Source: Bacteroidia bacterium
GTDB lineage: Bacteria > Bacteroidota > Bacteroidia > AKYH767-A > OLB10
DNA: 39,825 bases
Direction of reading: 5' to 3'
Assembly (NCBI GenBank): GCA_013001815.1
Contig: JABDLV010000214.1
Span: 1 to 39,825, forward strand
The first letter of the stretch is position 1; each line of letters starts with the position of its first letter. Below, in pieces: positions 33,445 to 39,825 of the stretch. The translations under genes and the position numbers were made by a program. A model generated the notes under the pieces. That model was not told the origin of the DNA, did no database searches, and saw only the letters and a list, made by a program, of their open reading frames with translations.

Positions 33445-34425
33445 CTAGTTCATGTACAATACTTGTCTTACAGCTGCTATAACCTTCTCAGGGTTAGGCA
33501 AGTACGCTTCTACCAAAGTTGGTGCATAAGCCATTGGCACATCTGCTCCCATTACACGTAATACAGGAGAATCTAAATAATCAAAAGCATCTCTCTGCAC
33601 GGCAAATGATACTTCTGTAGCAATTGAGCCTAAAGGCCATGATTCTTCTACAACAACTAAACGATTGGTTTTTTGAACGGATTTAATAATGGTGGCGTAG
33701 TCAATTGGACGAACCGTTCGCAAATCAATTACTTCTGCATTTACTTGCTGCTTTTCTAATTCTTTTGCTGCATTCATTGTAACATGTACCATTTTACCAA
33801 ATGAAACTAAAGTAACATCCGTACCTTCTTTTTTTACATCTGCAACACCCAATGGCATTACATATTCTCCTTCAGGCACTTCTCCTTTAAAACCATACAT
33901 CTGCTCACTCTCCATAAAAATTACAGGGTCATTATCTCGTATGCTAGTCTTTAGTAAGCCTTTCGCATCTTTAGGATTTGATGGCACTACCACTTTTAAA
34001 CCAGGGCAGTTGGCATACCAACTTTCAAAGGCTTGCGAGTGTTGTGCTCCTAATTGACCGGCACTTCCTGTAGGTCCTCTAAAAACCATTGGGCAATAAA
34101 AATGCCCACCAGACATAGACAGCATTTTAGCAGCCGCATTAATAACCTGATCAATTGCAACCAGAGAGAAATTAAACGTCATGAATTCAATTATAGGTCT
34201 TAAGCCGTTCATTGCTGCACCAACCCCTACACCGGCAAAGCCTAATTCAGAAATTGGCGTATCTACTACACGCTTTTCCCCAAACTCTTCCAGCATACCT
34301 TGGCTTACTTTATATGCTCCATTATATTGAGCAACTTCCTCTCCCATTAAAAAAATGCTCTCATCTGTGCGCATTTCTTCATTCATTGCTTCTCTTAAAG
34401 CTTCTCTAAATTGTAATTCTCTCAT
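33445..34425 (-). CDS. pdhB: Pyruvate dehydrogenase E1 component, beta subunit
   Basis: E1 beta pairs with E1 alpha to decarboxylate pyruvate with thiamine diphosphate. The 326-residue protein starts 'MRELQFREALREAMNEEMRTDESIFLMGEEVAQYNGAYKVSQGM'. It contains 'ISELGFAGVGVGAAMNGLRPIIEFMTFNFSLVAIDQVINAAAKMLSMSGG' and 'FRGPTGSAGQLGAQHSQAFESWYANCPGLKVVVPSNPKDAKGLLK', typical of the pyrimidine-binding transketolase domain. The C-terminal domain carries 'VVVEESWPLGSIATEVS'. No E1 alpha, E2 or E3 gene is in the window. The pattern fits pyruvate better than branched-chain oxo-acid dehydrogenase, but the latter cannot be fully excluded. Confidence 0.92.
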   Translation of the reverse strand: MRELQFREALREAMNEEMRTDESIFLMGEEVAQYNGAYKVSQGMLEEFGEKRVVDTPISELGFAGVGVGAAMNGLRPIIEFMTFNFSLVAIDQVINAAAKMLSMSGGHFYCPMVFRGPTGSAGQLGAQHSQAFESWYANCPGLKVVVPSNPKDAKGLLKTSIRDNDPVIFMESEQMYGFKGEVPEGEYVMPLGVADVKKEGTDVTLVSFGKMVHVTMNAAKELEKQQVNAEVIDLRTVRPIDYATIIKSVQKTNRLVVVEESWPLGSIATEVSFAVQRDAFDYLDSPVLRVMGADVPMAYAPTLVEAYLPNPEKVIAAVRQVLYMN

Positions 34426-34441
34426 AGTTCTAAATCTGAGC

Positions 34442-34449
34442 CAAAAATA
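34442..34449 (-). promoter_or_regulatory. Candidate -7 element for pdhB
   Basis: The minus strand reads TATTTTTG, with TTG (34473-34475) 23 bases upstream. The leader would be only about 13 bases. It shares the 228-bp divergent gap with the etfB promoter. Confidence 0.5.
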
Positions 34450-34597
34450 ATTAAAATATCCACCTGTTTAGTCAATATTTACAATCGCCTTATACTTGAT
34501 TAATTTGCTCTGTGTTTCAATTATTTAAGCTATAAATAGGAGCACAAAATGTTGCTAATTCGGGCCAGAATTCATTTTAAAACTTTGCCTAAAATGT

Positions 34598-34605
34598 TAG
34601 CTTTG
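34598..34605 (+). promoter_or_regulatory. Candidate -7 element for etfBA
   Basis: TAGCTTTG fully matches TAnnTTTG, with about 45 bases of leader before the etfB ATG. No good -33 box is seen. A small inverted repeat AATTC-gggcca-GAATT lies just upstream (about 34558-34573) and could be an operator, with weak support. Confidence 0.45.
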
Positions 34606-34653
34606 CAGCCTAAGAAATTCAGCCACGCAATAATCAAAATAACTTCTTTTTGA

Positions 34654-35394
34654 ATGAAAATATTAGTCTGTATTAGTAACGTTCCTGATACTACCACCAA
34701 AATTAATTTTAATGATGATAATAAGAGCCTCAAAACAGATGGTGTTCAATTCATCATTAATCCTTGGGATGAAATGGCCTTAAGTAGAGCTATTGAAATC
34801 GCAACCGAAAAAAGCGGAACAGTCACAGTAATAAATGTTGGCGAAGCCACTACTGAACCAACCATTAGAAAAGCTTTAGCAATTGGTGCCAATGATGCTA
34901 TTCGTGTAAACTCACATCCGCATGATGCATTTTTTGTTGCTACTGAAATTGCAAACGCAGTAAAAGATGGAGGATATGATTTAATTCTTACAGGAAGAGA
35001 ATCTATTGACTTTAACGGTTCACAAGTAGATGGAATGTTGGCAGAGCTATTAGGATTGCCATCTGTAAGTGCATGTAAATCACTAAAATTAATGGATGAT
35101 AACAATGCTGAACTAGACCGCGAAATTGAAGGTGGCAAACAAACACTTACCTGCCCATTGCCAATGGTTGTAAGTGCTACAGAGGGAATGGCCGAACCAA
35201 AAATACCTAACATGAGAGGTATTATGTCTGCCAGAACGAAACCACTTACAGTGGTGGAACCAAGTGGTGCAAGTGCACAAACTGAAGTTTTAAAATTTGA
35301 TAAACCACCGGTGCGTTCAGAAGTAAAATTGGTTGATGAAAATGATATGGATGAATTGGTAAACTTATTACACACAGAAGCAAAAGTTATTTAA
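34654..35394 (+). CDS. etfB: Electron transfer flavoprotein, beta subunit
   Basis: EtfB forms a heterodimer with EtfA that carries electrons from acyl-CoA and other dehydrogenases to the quinone pool. The 246-residue protein begins 'MKILVCISNVPDTTTKINF'. It has 'INPWDEMALSRAIEIATEKSGTVTVINVG', 'ILTGRESIDFNGSQVDGMLAELLGLPSV' and 'SATEGMAEPKIPNMRGIMSARTKPL', the standard ETF beta blocks including the dehydrogenase-docking region. The 209-aa minus-strand ORF over it is a shadow. The stop is 1 base before the etfA start. Confidence 0.95.
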   Translation: MKILVCISNVPDTTTKINFNDDNKSLKTDGVQFIINPWDEMALSRAIEIATEKSGTVTVINVGEATTEPTIRKALAIGANDAIRVNSHPHDAFFVATEIANAVKDGGYDLILTGRESIDFNGSQVDGMLAELLGLPSVSACKSLKLMDDNNAELDREIEGGKQTLTCPLPMVVSATEGMAEPKIPNMRGIMSARTKPLTVVEPSGASAQTEVLKFDKPPVRSEVKLVDENDMDELVNLLHTEAKVI

Positions 35395-35395
35395 G

Positions 35396-36373
35396 ATGTC
35401 AGTATTAGCATATATAGAACAAACAGAAGGAAAATTTAAAAAGTCTGCATACGAGGCATTGAGTTATGCATATGATGTAGCACAGCAATCGGGCACAAGC
35501 GTAACAGCATTTGTAATTGGTAATGTTGCCGATGATGTTTTAAAAGAACTTGGAAAATACGGTGCATCAAAAGTAATGGGCACGAAGCAAAGCAACCTGG
35601 ATAATTTTAGTACTCAATCTTATTCTTCGGCCATTCATGCTGCAGCAGAAAAAGAAGGAGCAAACACAGTGGTAATGTCAAGCTCTTTTAGCACTAGAGG
35701 CATAGCACCAAGAGTCGCTATAAAAATGGGTGCAGGCCTGGCCGATGGAGCCATAGAATTACCGGAAACAGGCAGTGGTTTTTCTGTTAAAAAATCGGCA
35801 TACTCATCTAAGTCTTTTGCATACAACAATGTAAAAACCGACAAGCAAATTATTACTGTAGTTGGAAATGTATATCCGGCAAAAGAAAACAATGTAGATG
35901 CCAGTATAGAGAGTTTTGAAGCCAGCATACCTGAGGGTGAATTGAAAGTTCAAGTAAAAGAGACCACAATTGCCAGCGGTAAAATTTTATTACCGGAAGC
36001 GGAACGTGTTATTAGTGGTGGACGTGGTTTAAAAGGACCTGAAAACTGGGGCATGGTTGAAGAGTTAGCAGATTTATTAGATGCTGGTACTGCTTGTAGT
36101 AAACCGGTAAGTGATGCAGATTGGAGACCGCATTCTGAGCACGTTGGTCAAACCGGAATTGCAATTAGTCCAAACTTGTATGTTGCGATTGGAATTTCTG
36201 GAGCGATTCAACATTTAGCAGGAGTTAGTTCTTCTAAAACTATTGTGGTAATAAATAAAGACCCCGAAGCGCCATTTTTTAAAGCTGCAGATTACGGTGT
36301 AGTTGGCGATGCGTTTGAGGTTGTTCCGAAATTAATTGAGTCTGTAAAGAAATTTAAATCAGCCGGAGCATAA
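35396..36373 (+). CDS. etfA: Electron transfer flavoprotein, alpha subunit
   Basis: EtfA holds the redox-active FAD. In 325 residues, the N-terminal domain ('MSVLAYIEQTEGKFKKSAYEALSYA') is followed by the FAD-binding C-terminal domain. This reads 'VISGGRGLKGPENWGMVEELADLLDAGTACSKPVSDADWRPHSEHVGQTG', then 'SPNLYVAIGISGAIQHLAGVSSSKTIVVINKDPEAPFFKAADYGVVGD'. Length is typical (about 310-330). It is translated right after etfB with a 1-base gap, as expected for equal amounts of the two subunits. Confidence 0.96.
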   Translation: MSVLAYIEQTEGKFKKSAYEALSYAYDVAQQSGTSVTAFVIGNVADDVLKELGKYGASKVMGTKQSNLDNFSTQSYSSAIHAAAEKEGANTVVMSSSFSTRGIAPRVAIKMGAGLADGAIELPETGSGFSVKKSAYSSKSFAYNNVKTDKQIITVVGNVYPAKENNVDASIESFEASIPEGELKVQVKETTIASGKILLPEAERVISGGRGLKGPENWGMVEELADLLDAGTACSKPVSDADWRPHSEHVGQTGIAISPNLYVAIGISGAIQHLAGVSSSKTIVVINKDPEAPFFKAADYGVVGDAFEVVPKLIESVKKFKSAGA

Positions 36374-36387
36374 ATATATATTTAAGC

Positions 36388-36395
36388 TATATTTG
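36388..36395 (+). promoter_or_regulatory. Candidate -7 element for the bifunctional nuclease gene
   Basis: TATATTTG is a full TAnnTTTG match in the 33-bp gap after etfA, ending 11 bases before the ATG. No -33 element is clear, and the next gene may also be read from the etf promoter. Confidence 0.35.
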
Positions 36396-36406
36396 AATTG
36401 ATATAG

Positions 36407-37015
36407 ATGAAGAAGATTAAACTAGAAATTATTGGATTATCATTTAGCCAAACACAATCTGGCGCCTATGCACTTGTATTGGGTGAAGAAATTGGCAAAA
36501 GAAGATTACCAATTATAATAGGTGGATTTGAAGCACAAGCTATTGCAGTGGAGCTTGAAAACATGAAACCTAACAGACCACTTACACACGATTTATTCAA
36601 AAACTTTGCTGAGTCTTTTAACATTGAAGTAAAAGAAGTAATAGTGTACAATTTAAAGGAAGGTATCTTTTATGCGAAACTTGTATGCACTGATGGAAGC
36701 AAAACATACGAAATAGATGCACGAACATCTGATGCCATAGCAATGGCAGTTCGTTTTAACTGTCCTATATATACCTATGAGTTTATACTATCTCAAGCAG
36801 GAATAAACCTGGATGAAACTAGTGCAACGTTGGAAGAAGGAAAAGTACCAGTTGTTGAAACCGGTTCTTCTTCTAAAAAAATAGATACTTCAGAACTTTC
36901 ATCTTTATCAGATGATGAGTTGCAGGAATCATTAATGCGAGCCATTGATGAAGAGGCATATGAGCAAGCTTCTAAAATAAGAGATGAGCTCAAACGCAGA
37001 CAGCAATCACAATAA
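36407..37015 (+). CDS. Bifunctional nuclease (BFN/DUF151) family protein with UVR motif
   Basis: The first ~135 residues are a BFN domain, 'LEIIGLSFSQTQSGAYALVLGEEIGKRRLPIIIGGFEAQAIAVELENMKPNRPLTHDLF' and 'YEIDARTSDAIAMAVRFNCPIYTYE'. This family has been reported with RNase and DNase activity in plants and is widespread in bacteria. After a variable linker, the last ~35 residues, 'SLSDDELQESLMRAIDEEAYEQASKIRDELKRRQ', form a UvrB/UvrC-type (UVR) helical hairpin that usually binds proteins. The 202-residue two-domain form is the usual one in Bacteroidota. The biological role is unclear. Confidence 0.88.
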   Translation: MKKIKLEIIGLSFSQTQSGAYALVLGEEIGKRRLPIIIGGFEAQAIAVELENMKPNRPLTHDLFKNFAESFNIEVKEVIVYNLKEGIFYAKLVCTDGSKTYEIDARTSDAIAMAVRFNCPIYTYEFILSQAGINLDETSATLEEGKVPVVETGSSSKKIDTSELSSLSDDELQESLMRAIDEEAYEQASKIRDELKRRQQSQ

Positions 37016-37040
37016 GCCTACCTAACCTAAATTCTGGTTT

Positions 37041-38852
37041 ATGCGCAGTTTTTTCATTCCGGCATTATTTATATGTGTTGTATTAAGCGCATGCAATAGC
37101 AATCAACCTTTACCTATTGCGGAACTGATTGCCAAAACCTGGCATTACACATCTATTACTGATAGTGCTGGAAATGAAATAAGACCCATTGCGGAAAACG
37201 ATGCAATGGTTTTAAATGCCACAGACAATTCTTTCTCTTATAATCTTGAAAAACTGGATGTACAGTCAAGTGGTAACTGGACAGTGCAAGACAGCAATGT
37301 TTTAGTGTTTGCATACAATCCAAATCTCGGATCCTATGGGGTTGATTCCGTGGTAATGCAGCAAGAAGGAAATCAAACAACCTTAGATTACCTGAACGAA
37401 GGCGAATTACTTGGCACTCTTAACGAAAATGGATTTCAAACGAATAAAAATGAAAGGCGTTTTGAGATTACTGCGCTCAGTGATAATGAATTGAGCATTG
37501 AAGAAAACGGTGTGCACTTTAATTATCGTTATGAGCCGGATGTTCCTGTTTCTAGTATTAACATGAACTCAATTGGAAGAGGAATTCTTGGTATGTTTGT
37601 GTTACTACTGCTATGTTGGTTAATGAGCAGCAACCGTAGAGCTATTAACTGGAAATTGGTATTTACAGGATTGGGACTGCAGTTAGGGTTCGCACTGGGA
37701 GTTTTAAAAGTTCCTTTTATTAATTCCATGTTTGAAGTAGCCGGAAATTTTTTCGTGTCTATTTTAAATTTTACGCAAGAAGGTGCACTGTTTGTGTTTG
37801 GTGATTTGGCCATTAATTCAGATTCCATCGGATTCATTTTTGCGTTTCAAATATTACCTACCATAGTCTTTTTCTCTGCACTGACATCTGTGCTATTCTA
37901 TTTTGGTATCATTCAAAAAGTAGTTTGGCTGCTGGCTTGGGTTATGAAAAAAACAATGGGTCTATCAGGTGCAGAAAGTTTAAGTGCAGCAGGCAATATC
38001 TTTTTAGGTCAAACCGAAGCACCTCTGTTAATTAAACCTTATATAGATAACATGACGAAATCTGAGCTGCTTACCCTAATGGGTGGCGGTATGGCTACCA
38101 TTGCCGGTGGGGTAATGGCTGCTTACATAGGCTTTTTAGGTGGAGATGACCCGGTAAGGCAATTATTTTATGCAAAGCACTTGTTGGCGGCAAGTGTAAT
38201 GAGTGCACCAGCAGCAGTAGTTGCAGCAAAAATGCTTCTGCCACAAACGGAAAAAGTAAATGAAGAGATGCAAATCTCTGAAGAAAAAATTGGACATAAT
38301 GTTTTAGAAGCAATTAGCAATGGTACAACAGACGGTATAAAGCTTGCTGTTAATGTTGGTGCCATGCTTTTGGTTTTTCTTGCATTGGTTGCAATGGTAA
38401 ATTATGCATTAAGTGATATCATTGGAAATTATACCGGACTAAATGATAAAATTGCTTCATTAACAGGCGGCAGATATAATGAATTCACCTTACAATTAAT
38501 ACTTGGTTATGTGGGCGCACCATTAAGCTGGTTAATGGGTGTGTGCAAAGAAGATATTTATTTGGTTGGCCAGTTACTGGGAGAAAAAGTGATACTCAAT
38601 GAATTTGTAGCCTACGTAAGTTTAGGTGAATTAAAATCTGCAGGTATGTTTGCAGAGGAAAAGTCCATTATCATAGCTACTTATATTCTTTGTGGTTTTG
38701 CCAATATTCCTTCCATTGGTATACAAATAGGCGGTATTGGAGCCATTGCACCAAAATCAAGAACTACATTATCTGAACTTGGAGTGAAAGCATTAATTGT
38801 TGGAACATTCGCTTCCTTTTTTACGGCAGTTTTGGTTGGAATGCTTATTTAG
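37041..38852 (+). CDS. Concentrative nucleoside transporter (NupC/CNT) with N-terminal lipocalin-like domain
   Basis: The 603-residue product has two parts. Residues 1-18 are a signal with lipobox 'LSAC' (Cys18), followed by a soluble beta-rich domain of ~150 residues ('IAELIAKTWHYTSITDSAGNEI', 'NELSIEENGVHFNYRY'), lipocalin-like. From about residue 175 it is a CNT transporter: 'GLSGAESLSAAGNIFLGQTEAPLLIKPYI', 'MGGGMATIAGGVMAAYIGFLGGDDP' and 'CGFANIPSIGIQIGGIGAIAPKSR'. It would import nucleosides with Na+ or H+. The plain NupC of E. coli has no such extra domain. A terminator overlaps the stop. Confidence 0.9.
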   Translation: MRSFFIPALFICVVLSACNSNQPLPIAELIAKTWHYTSITDSAGNEIRPIAENDAMVLNATDNSFSYNLEKLDVQSSGNWTVQDSNVLVFAYNPNLGSYGVDSVVMQQEGNQTTLDYLNEGELLGTLNENGFQTNKNERRFEITALSDNELSIEENGVHFNYRYEPDVPVSSINMNSIGRGILGMFVLLLLCWLMSSNRRAINWKLVFTGLGLQLGFALGVLKVPFINSMFEVAGNFFVSILNFTQEGALFVFGDLAINSDSIGFIFAFQILPTIVFFSALTSVLFYFGIIQKVVWLLAWVMKKTMGLSGAESLSAAGNIFLGQTEAPLLIKPYIDNMTKSELLTLMGGGMATIAGGVMAAYIGFLGGDDPVRQLFYAKHLLAASVMSAPAAVVAAKMLLPQTEKVNEEMQISEEKIGHNVLEAISNGTTDGIKLAVNVGAMLLVFLALVAMVNYALSDIIGNYTGLNDKIASLTGGRYNEFTLQLILGYVGAPLSWLMGVCKEDIYLVGQLLGEKVILNEFVAYVSLGELKSAGMFAEEKSIIIATYILCGFANIPSIGIQIGGIGAIAPKSRTTLSELGVKALIVGTFASFFTAVLVGMLI

Positions 38853-38883
38853 ATTTGAGAATCAATATCAAATCTGATTTTTT
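38851..38883 (+). terminator. Terminator of the nucleoside transporter gene
   Basis: AGATTTGA and TCAAATCT form a perfect 8-bp stem with a 9-base loop, followed by GA and a run of six T. The left arm includes the last bases of the transporter's TAG stop codon. AT-rich but well formed. Confidence 0.7.
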
Positions 38884-38920
38884 GTTAATAACTAAATTTT
38901 CTCTCCCCTTTGCTTTTCTT

Positions 38921-38928
38921 TATTTTTG
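38921..38928 (+). promoter_or_regulatory. Candidate -7 element for thyA-folA
   Basis: TATTTTTG is a full match to TAnnTTTG, 22 bases before the thyA ATG and just after the upstream gene's terminator. This position makes it a convincing start for the thyA-folA transcript, though no -33 TTG is at proper spacing. Confidence 0.55.
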
Positions 38929-38950
38929 TGACGTAATCTAAATCACCCTA

Positions 38951-39745
38951 ATGCAGCAATATTTAAACCTTTTAGACTACGTTCTGAAAAATGGAAACGA
39001 GAAAAGTGATCGCACCGGTACAGGTACGGTATCAGTTTTTGGTTACCAGATGAAATTCGATCTGCAAGATGGCTTTCCTCTGTTAACTACTAAAAAATTG
39101 CACACTCGTTCCATTTTTCATGAACTGCTGTGGTTTTTAAAAGGAGAAACAAACATTGCTTATCTAAAAGAAAACAATGTGAGCATTTGGGATGAGTGGG
39201 CAGACGAAAACGGAAATTTAGGTCCTGTTTATGGACACCAATGGCGTTCTTGGTCTGGTGCCGATGGCAAAACAGTTGACCAAATCACCAATGTAATTGA
39301 GTTGATTAAAAACAATCCTGACTCACGCAGAATGATAGTGAGTGCATGGAACCCGAGCGACATTGGCAAAATGGCCTTACCTCCTTGCCATGCATTGTTT
39401 CAATTTTATGTTCATGACAATAAACTAAGCTGTCAATTATACCAACGTAGTGCCGATATATTTTTAGGTGTTCCTTTTAATATTGCCTCTTATGCCTTAC
39501 TTACACATATGATTGCGCAGGTTTGCGACCTGGAAGTAGGCACATTTGTGCATACATTTGGGGATGCACATATTTATAGCAATCACATGGAACAAGTTGA
39601 ACTTCAATTGAGCAGAACACCGGGTCCATTACCTACTCTAAAATTAAACCCTGCAGTAAAAAACATTTTCGATTTTACCTTTGATGATATCAGCATAGAA
39701 AACTATGTTGCGCAATCTCACATTAAGGGTGCAGTGGCTGTTTAA
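38951..39745 (+). CDS. thyA: Thymidylate synthase
   Basis: ThyA methylates dUMP to dTMP with methylene-tetrahydrofolate and releases dihydrofolate. The protein is 264 residues, the same length as E. coli ThyA. The catalytic cysteine is Cys146 in '[14 protein letters not shown]', the same number as in E. coli. Other fixed blocks are '[18 protein letters not shown]', '[11 protein letters not shown]', '[15 protein letters not shown]' and '[22 protein letters not shown]', with '[16 protein letters not shown]'. It is followed after 3 bases by folA, which recycles the dihydrofolate made here. Confidence 0.98.
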   Translation: MQQYLNLLDYVLKNGNEKSDRTGTGTVSVFGYQMKFDLQDGFPLLTTKKLHTRSIFHELLWFLKGETNIAYLKENNVSIWDEWADENGNLGPVYGHQWRSWSGADGKTVDQITNVIELIKNNPDSRRMIVSAWNPSDIGKMALPPCHALFQFYVHDNKLSCQLYQRSADIFLGVPFNIASYALLTHMIAQVCDLEVGTFVHTFGDAHIYSNHMEQVELQLSRTPGPLPTLKLNPAVKNIFDFTFDDISIENYVAQSHIKGAVAV

Positions 39746-39748
39746 TTA

Positions 39749-39825
39749 ATGACGCAAAAACAAACTATTTCTATTATTGCTGCAGTGGCAGAAAATGGCG
39801 TGATTGGAAAAGACAATCAACTCAT
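39749..39825 (+). CDS. folA: Dihydrofolate reductase, N-terminal start (partial)
   Basis: The window ends inside this gene. The 25 complete codons from ATG 39749 read MTQKQTISIIAAVAENGVIG followed by KDNQL. 'ISIIAAVAENGVIGKDNQL' is the first strand and Met20-loop region of DHFR (E. coli 'ISLIAALAVDRVIGMENAM'). It begins 3 bases after the thyA stop, the usual thyA-folA order. The product reduces dihydrofolate to tetrahydrofolate with NADPH. Confidence 0.9.
   Translation, partial: MTQKQTISIIAAVAENGVIGKDNQL

Noticed and set aside
34746-35375. 209-aa minus-strand ORF
   Set aside because: It lies wholly opposite etfB, has a low-complexity Ser/Ala/Ile composition and no recognisable domain; etfB is certain.
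38928-38946. GTGA...TCAC near the thyA start as a CRP site
   Set aside because: The half-sites are 11 bases apart instead of 6 and lie downstream of the predicted -7 element, so an activator role is unlikely.

Overview
The window is chromosomal DNA from a member of the Bacteroidota. The base composition is AT-rich. Start codons lack clear Shine-Dalgarno sequences, and many intergenic regions carry the Bacteroidota-type -7 element TAnnTTTG. The gene families also point there: a fused CcoN/CcoO oxidase, the rsfS-ftsH-LUD-DUF2007-cdsA cluster, a TSP3-repeat OmpA protein, a lipocalin-CNT transporter, and a PolX with a decayed polymerase site. I cannot place it below phylum from sequence alone.

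Layout: (1) 1-2583: the end of a PLP aminotransferase, a NUDIX hydrolase, pyrE, an SRPBCC protein and birA. (2) 2688-6760: a tight co-directional run of rsfS, ftsH, a LUD-domain gene, a DUF2007 gene and cdsA. (3) 6940-9484: two adjacent cation/proton antiporters, NhaD and a CPA-type protein. (4) 9490-18195, minus strand: a complete cbb3 oxidase locus (ccoN/O fusion, ccoQ, ccoP, ccoG, ccoH/fixH, a TauE/SafE-like protein, ccoS and ccoI). ccoS was missing from the ORF track. An FNR/CRP-type palindrome lies upstream of ccoS. (5) 18196-18545: tRNA-Leu(UAA) and tRNA-Gly(GCC) with a promoter and terminator. This is the only stretch over 300 bases without a protein gene. (6) 18546-24466: mutS, a TrmH-family methyltransferase, an OmpA-family protein, a deoxynucleoside kinase and folK. 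(7) 24527-31025: sppA, a polX-like exonuclease, a GH3-family gene, an unknown propeller-like protein and a second deoxynucleoside kinase. (8) 31098-34425, minus strand: a membrane pyrophosphatase and an orphan pyruvate dehydrogenase E1 beta. (9) 34654-39825: etfB-etfA, a bifunctional nuclease, a CNT nucleoside transporter, thyA and the start of folA.

How they work together: the cco locus encodes a high-affinity terminal oxidase with its copper supply (CcoI) and assembly factors, probably induced at low oxygen. NhaD, the CPA antiporter, the pyrophosphatase with Na+-type TM6 residues and the CNT transporter suggest an active Na+ cycle, which is an inference. The CNT transporter, two deoxynucleoside kinases, thyA, folA and folK together cover nucleoside uptake, salvage and thymidylate/folate metabolism, although they are not all in one operon. 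ETF and PDH E1 beta belong to central carbon and electron metabolism.

I see no mobile element, prophage, CRISPR array, toxin-antitoxin pair or obvious defence island. The window is mainly core genome. The less explained parts are the GH3/propeller pair, the isolated LUD + DUF2007 genes, the decayed PolX, the lipocalin-CNT fusion and the regulation of the cco locus.
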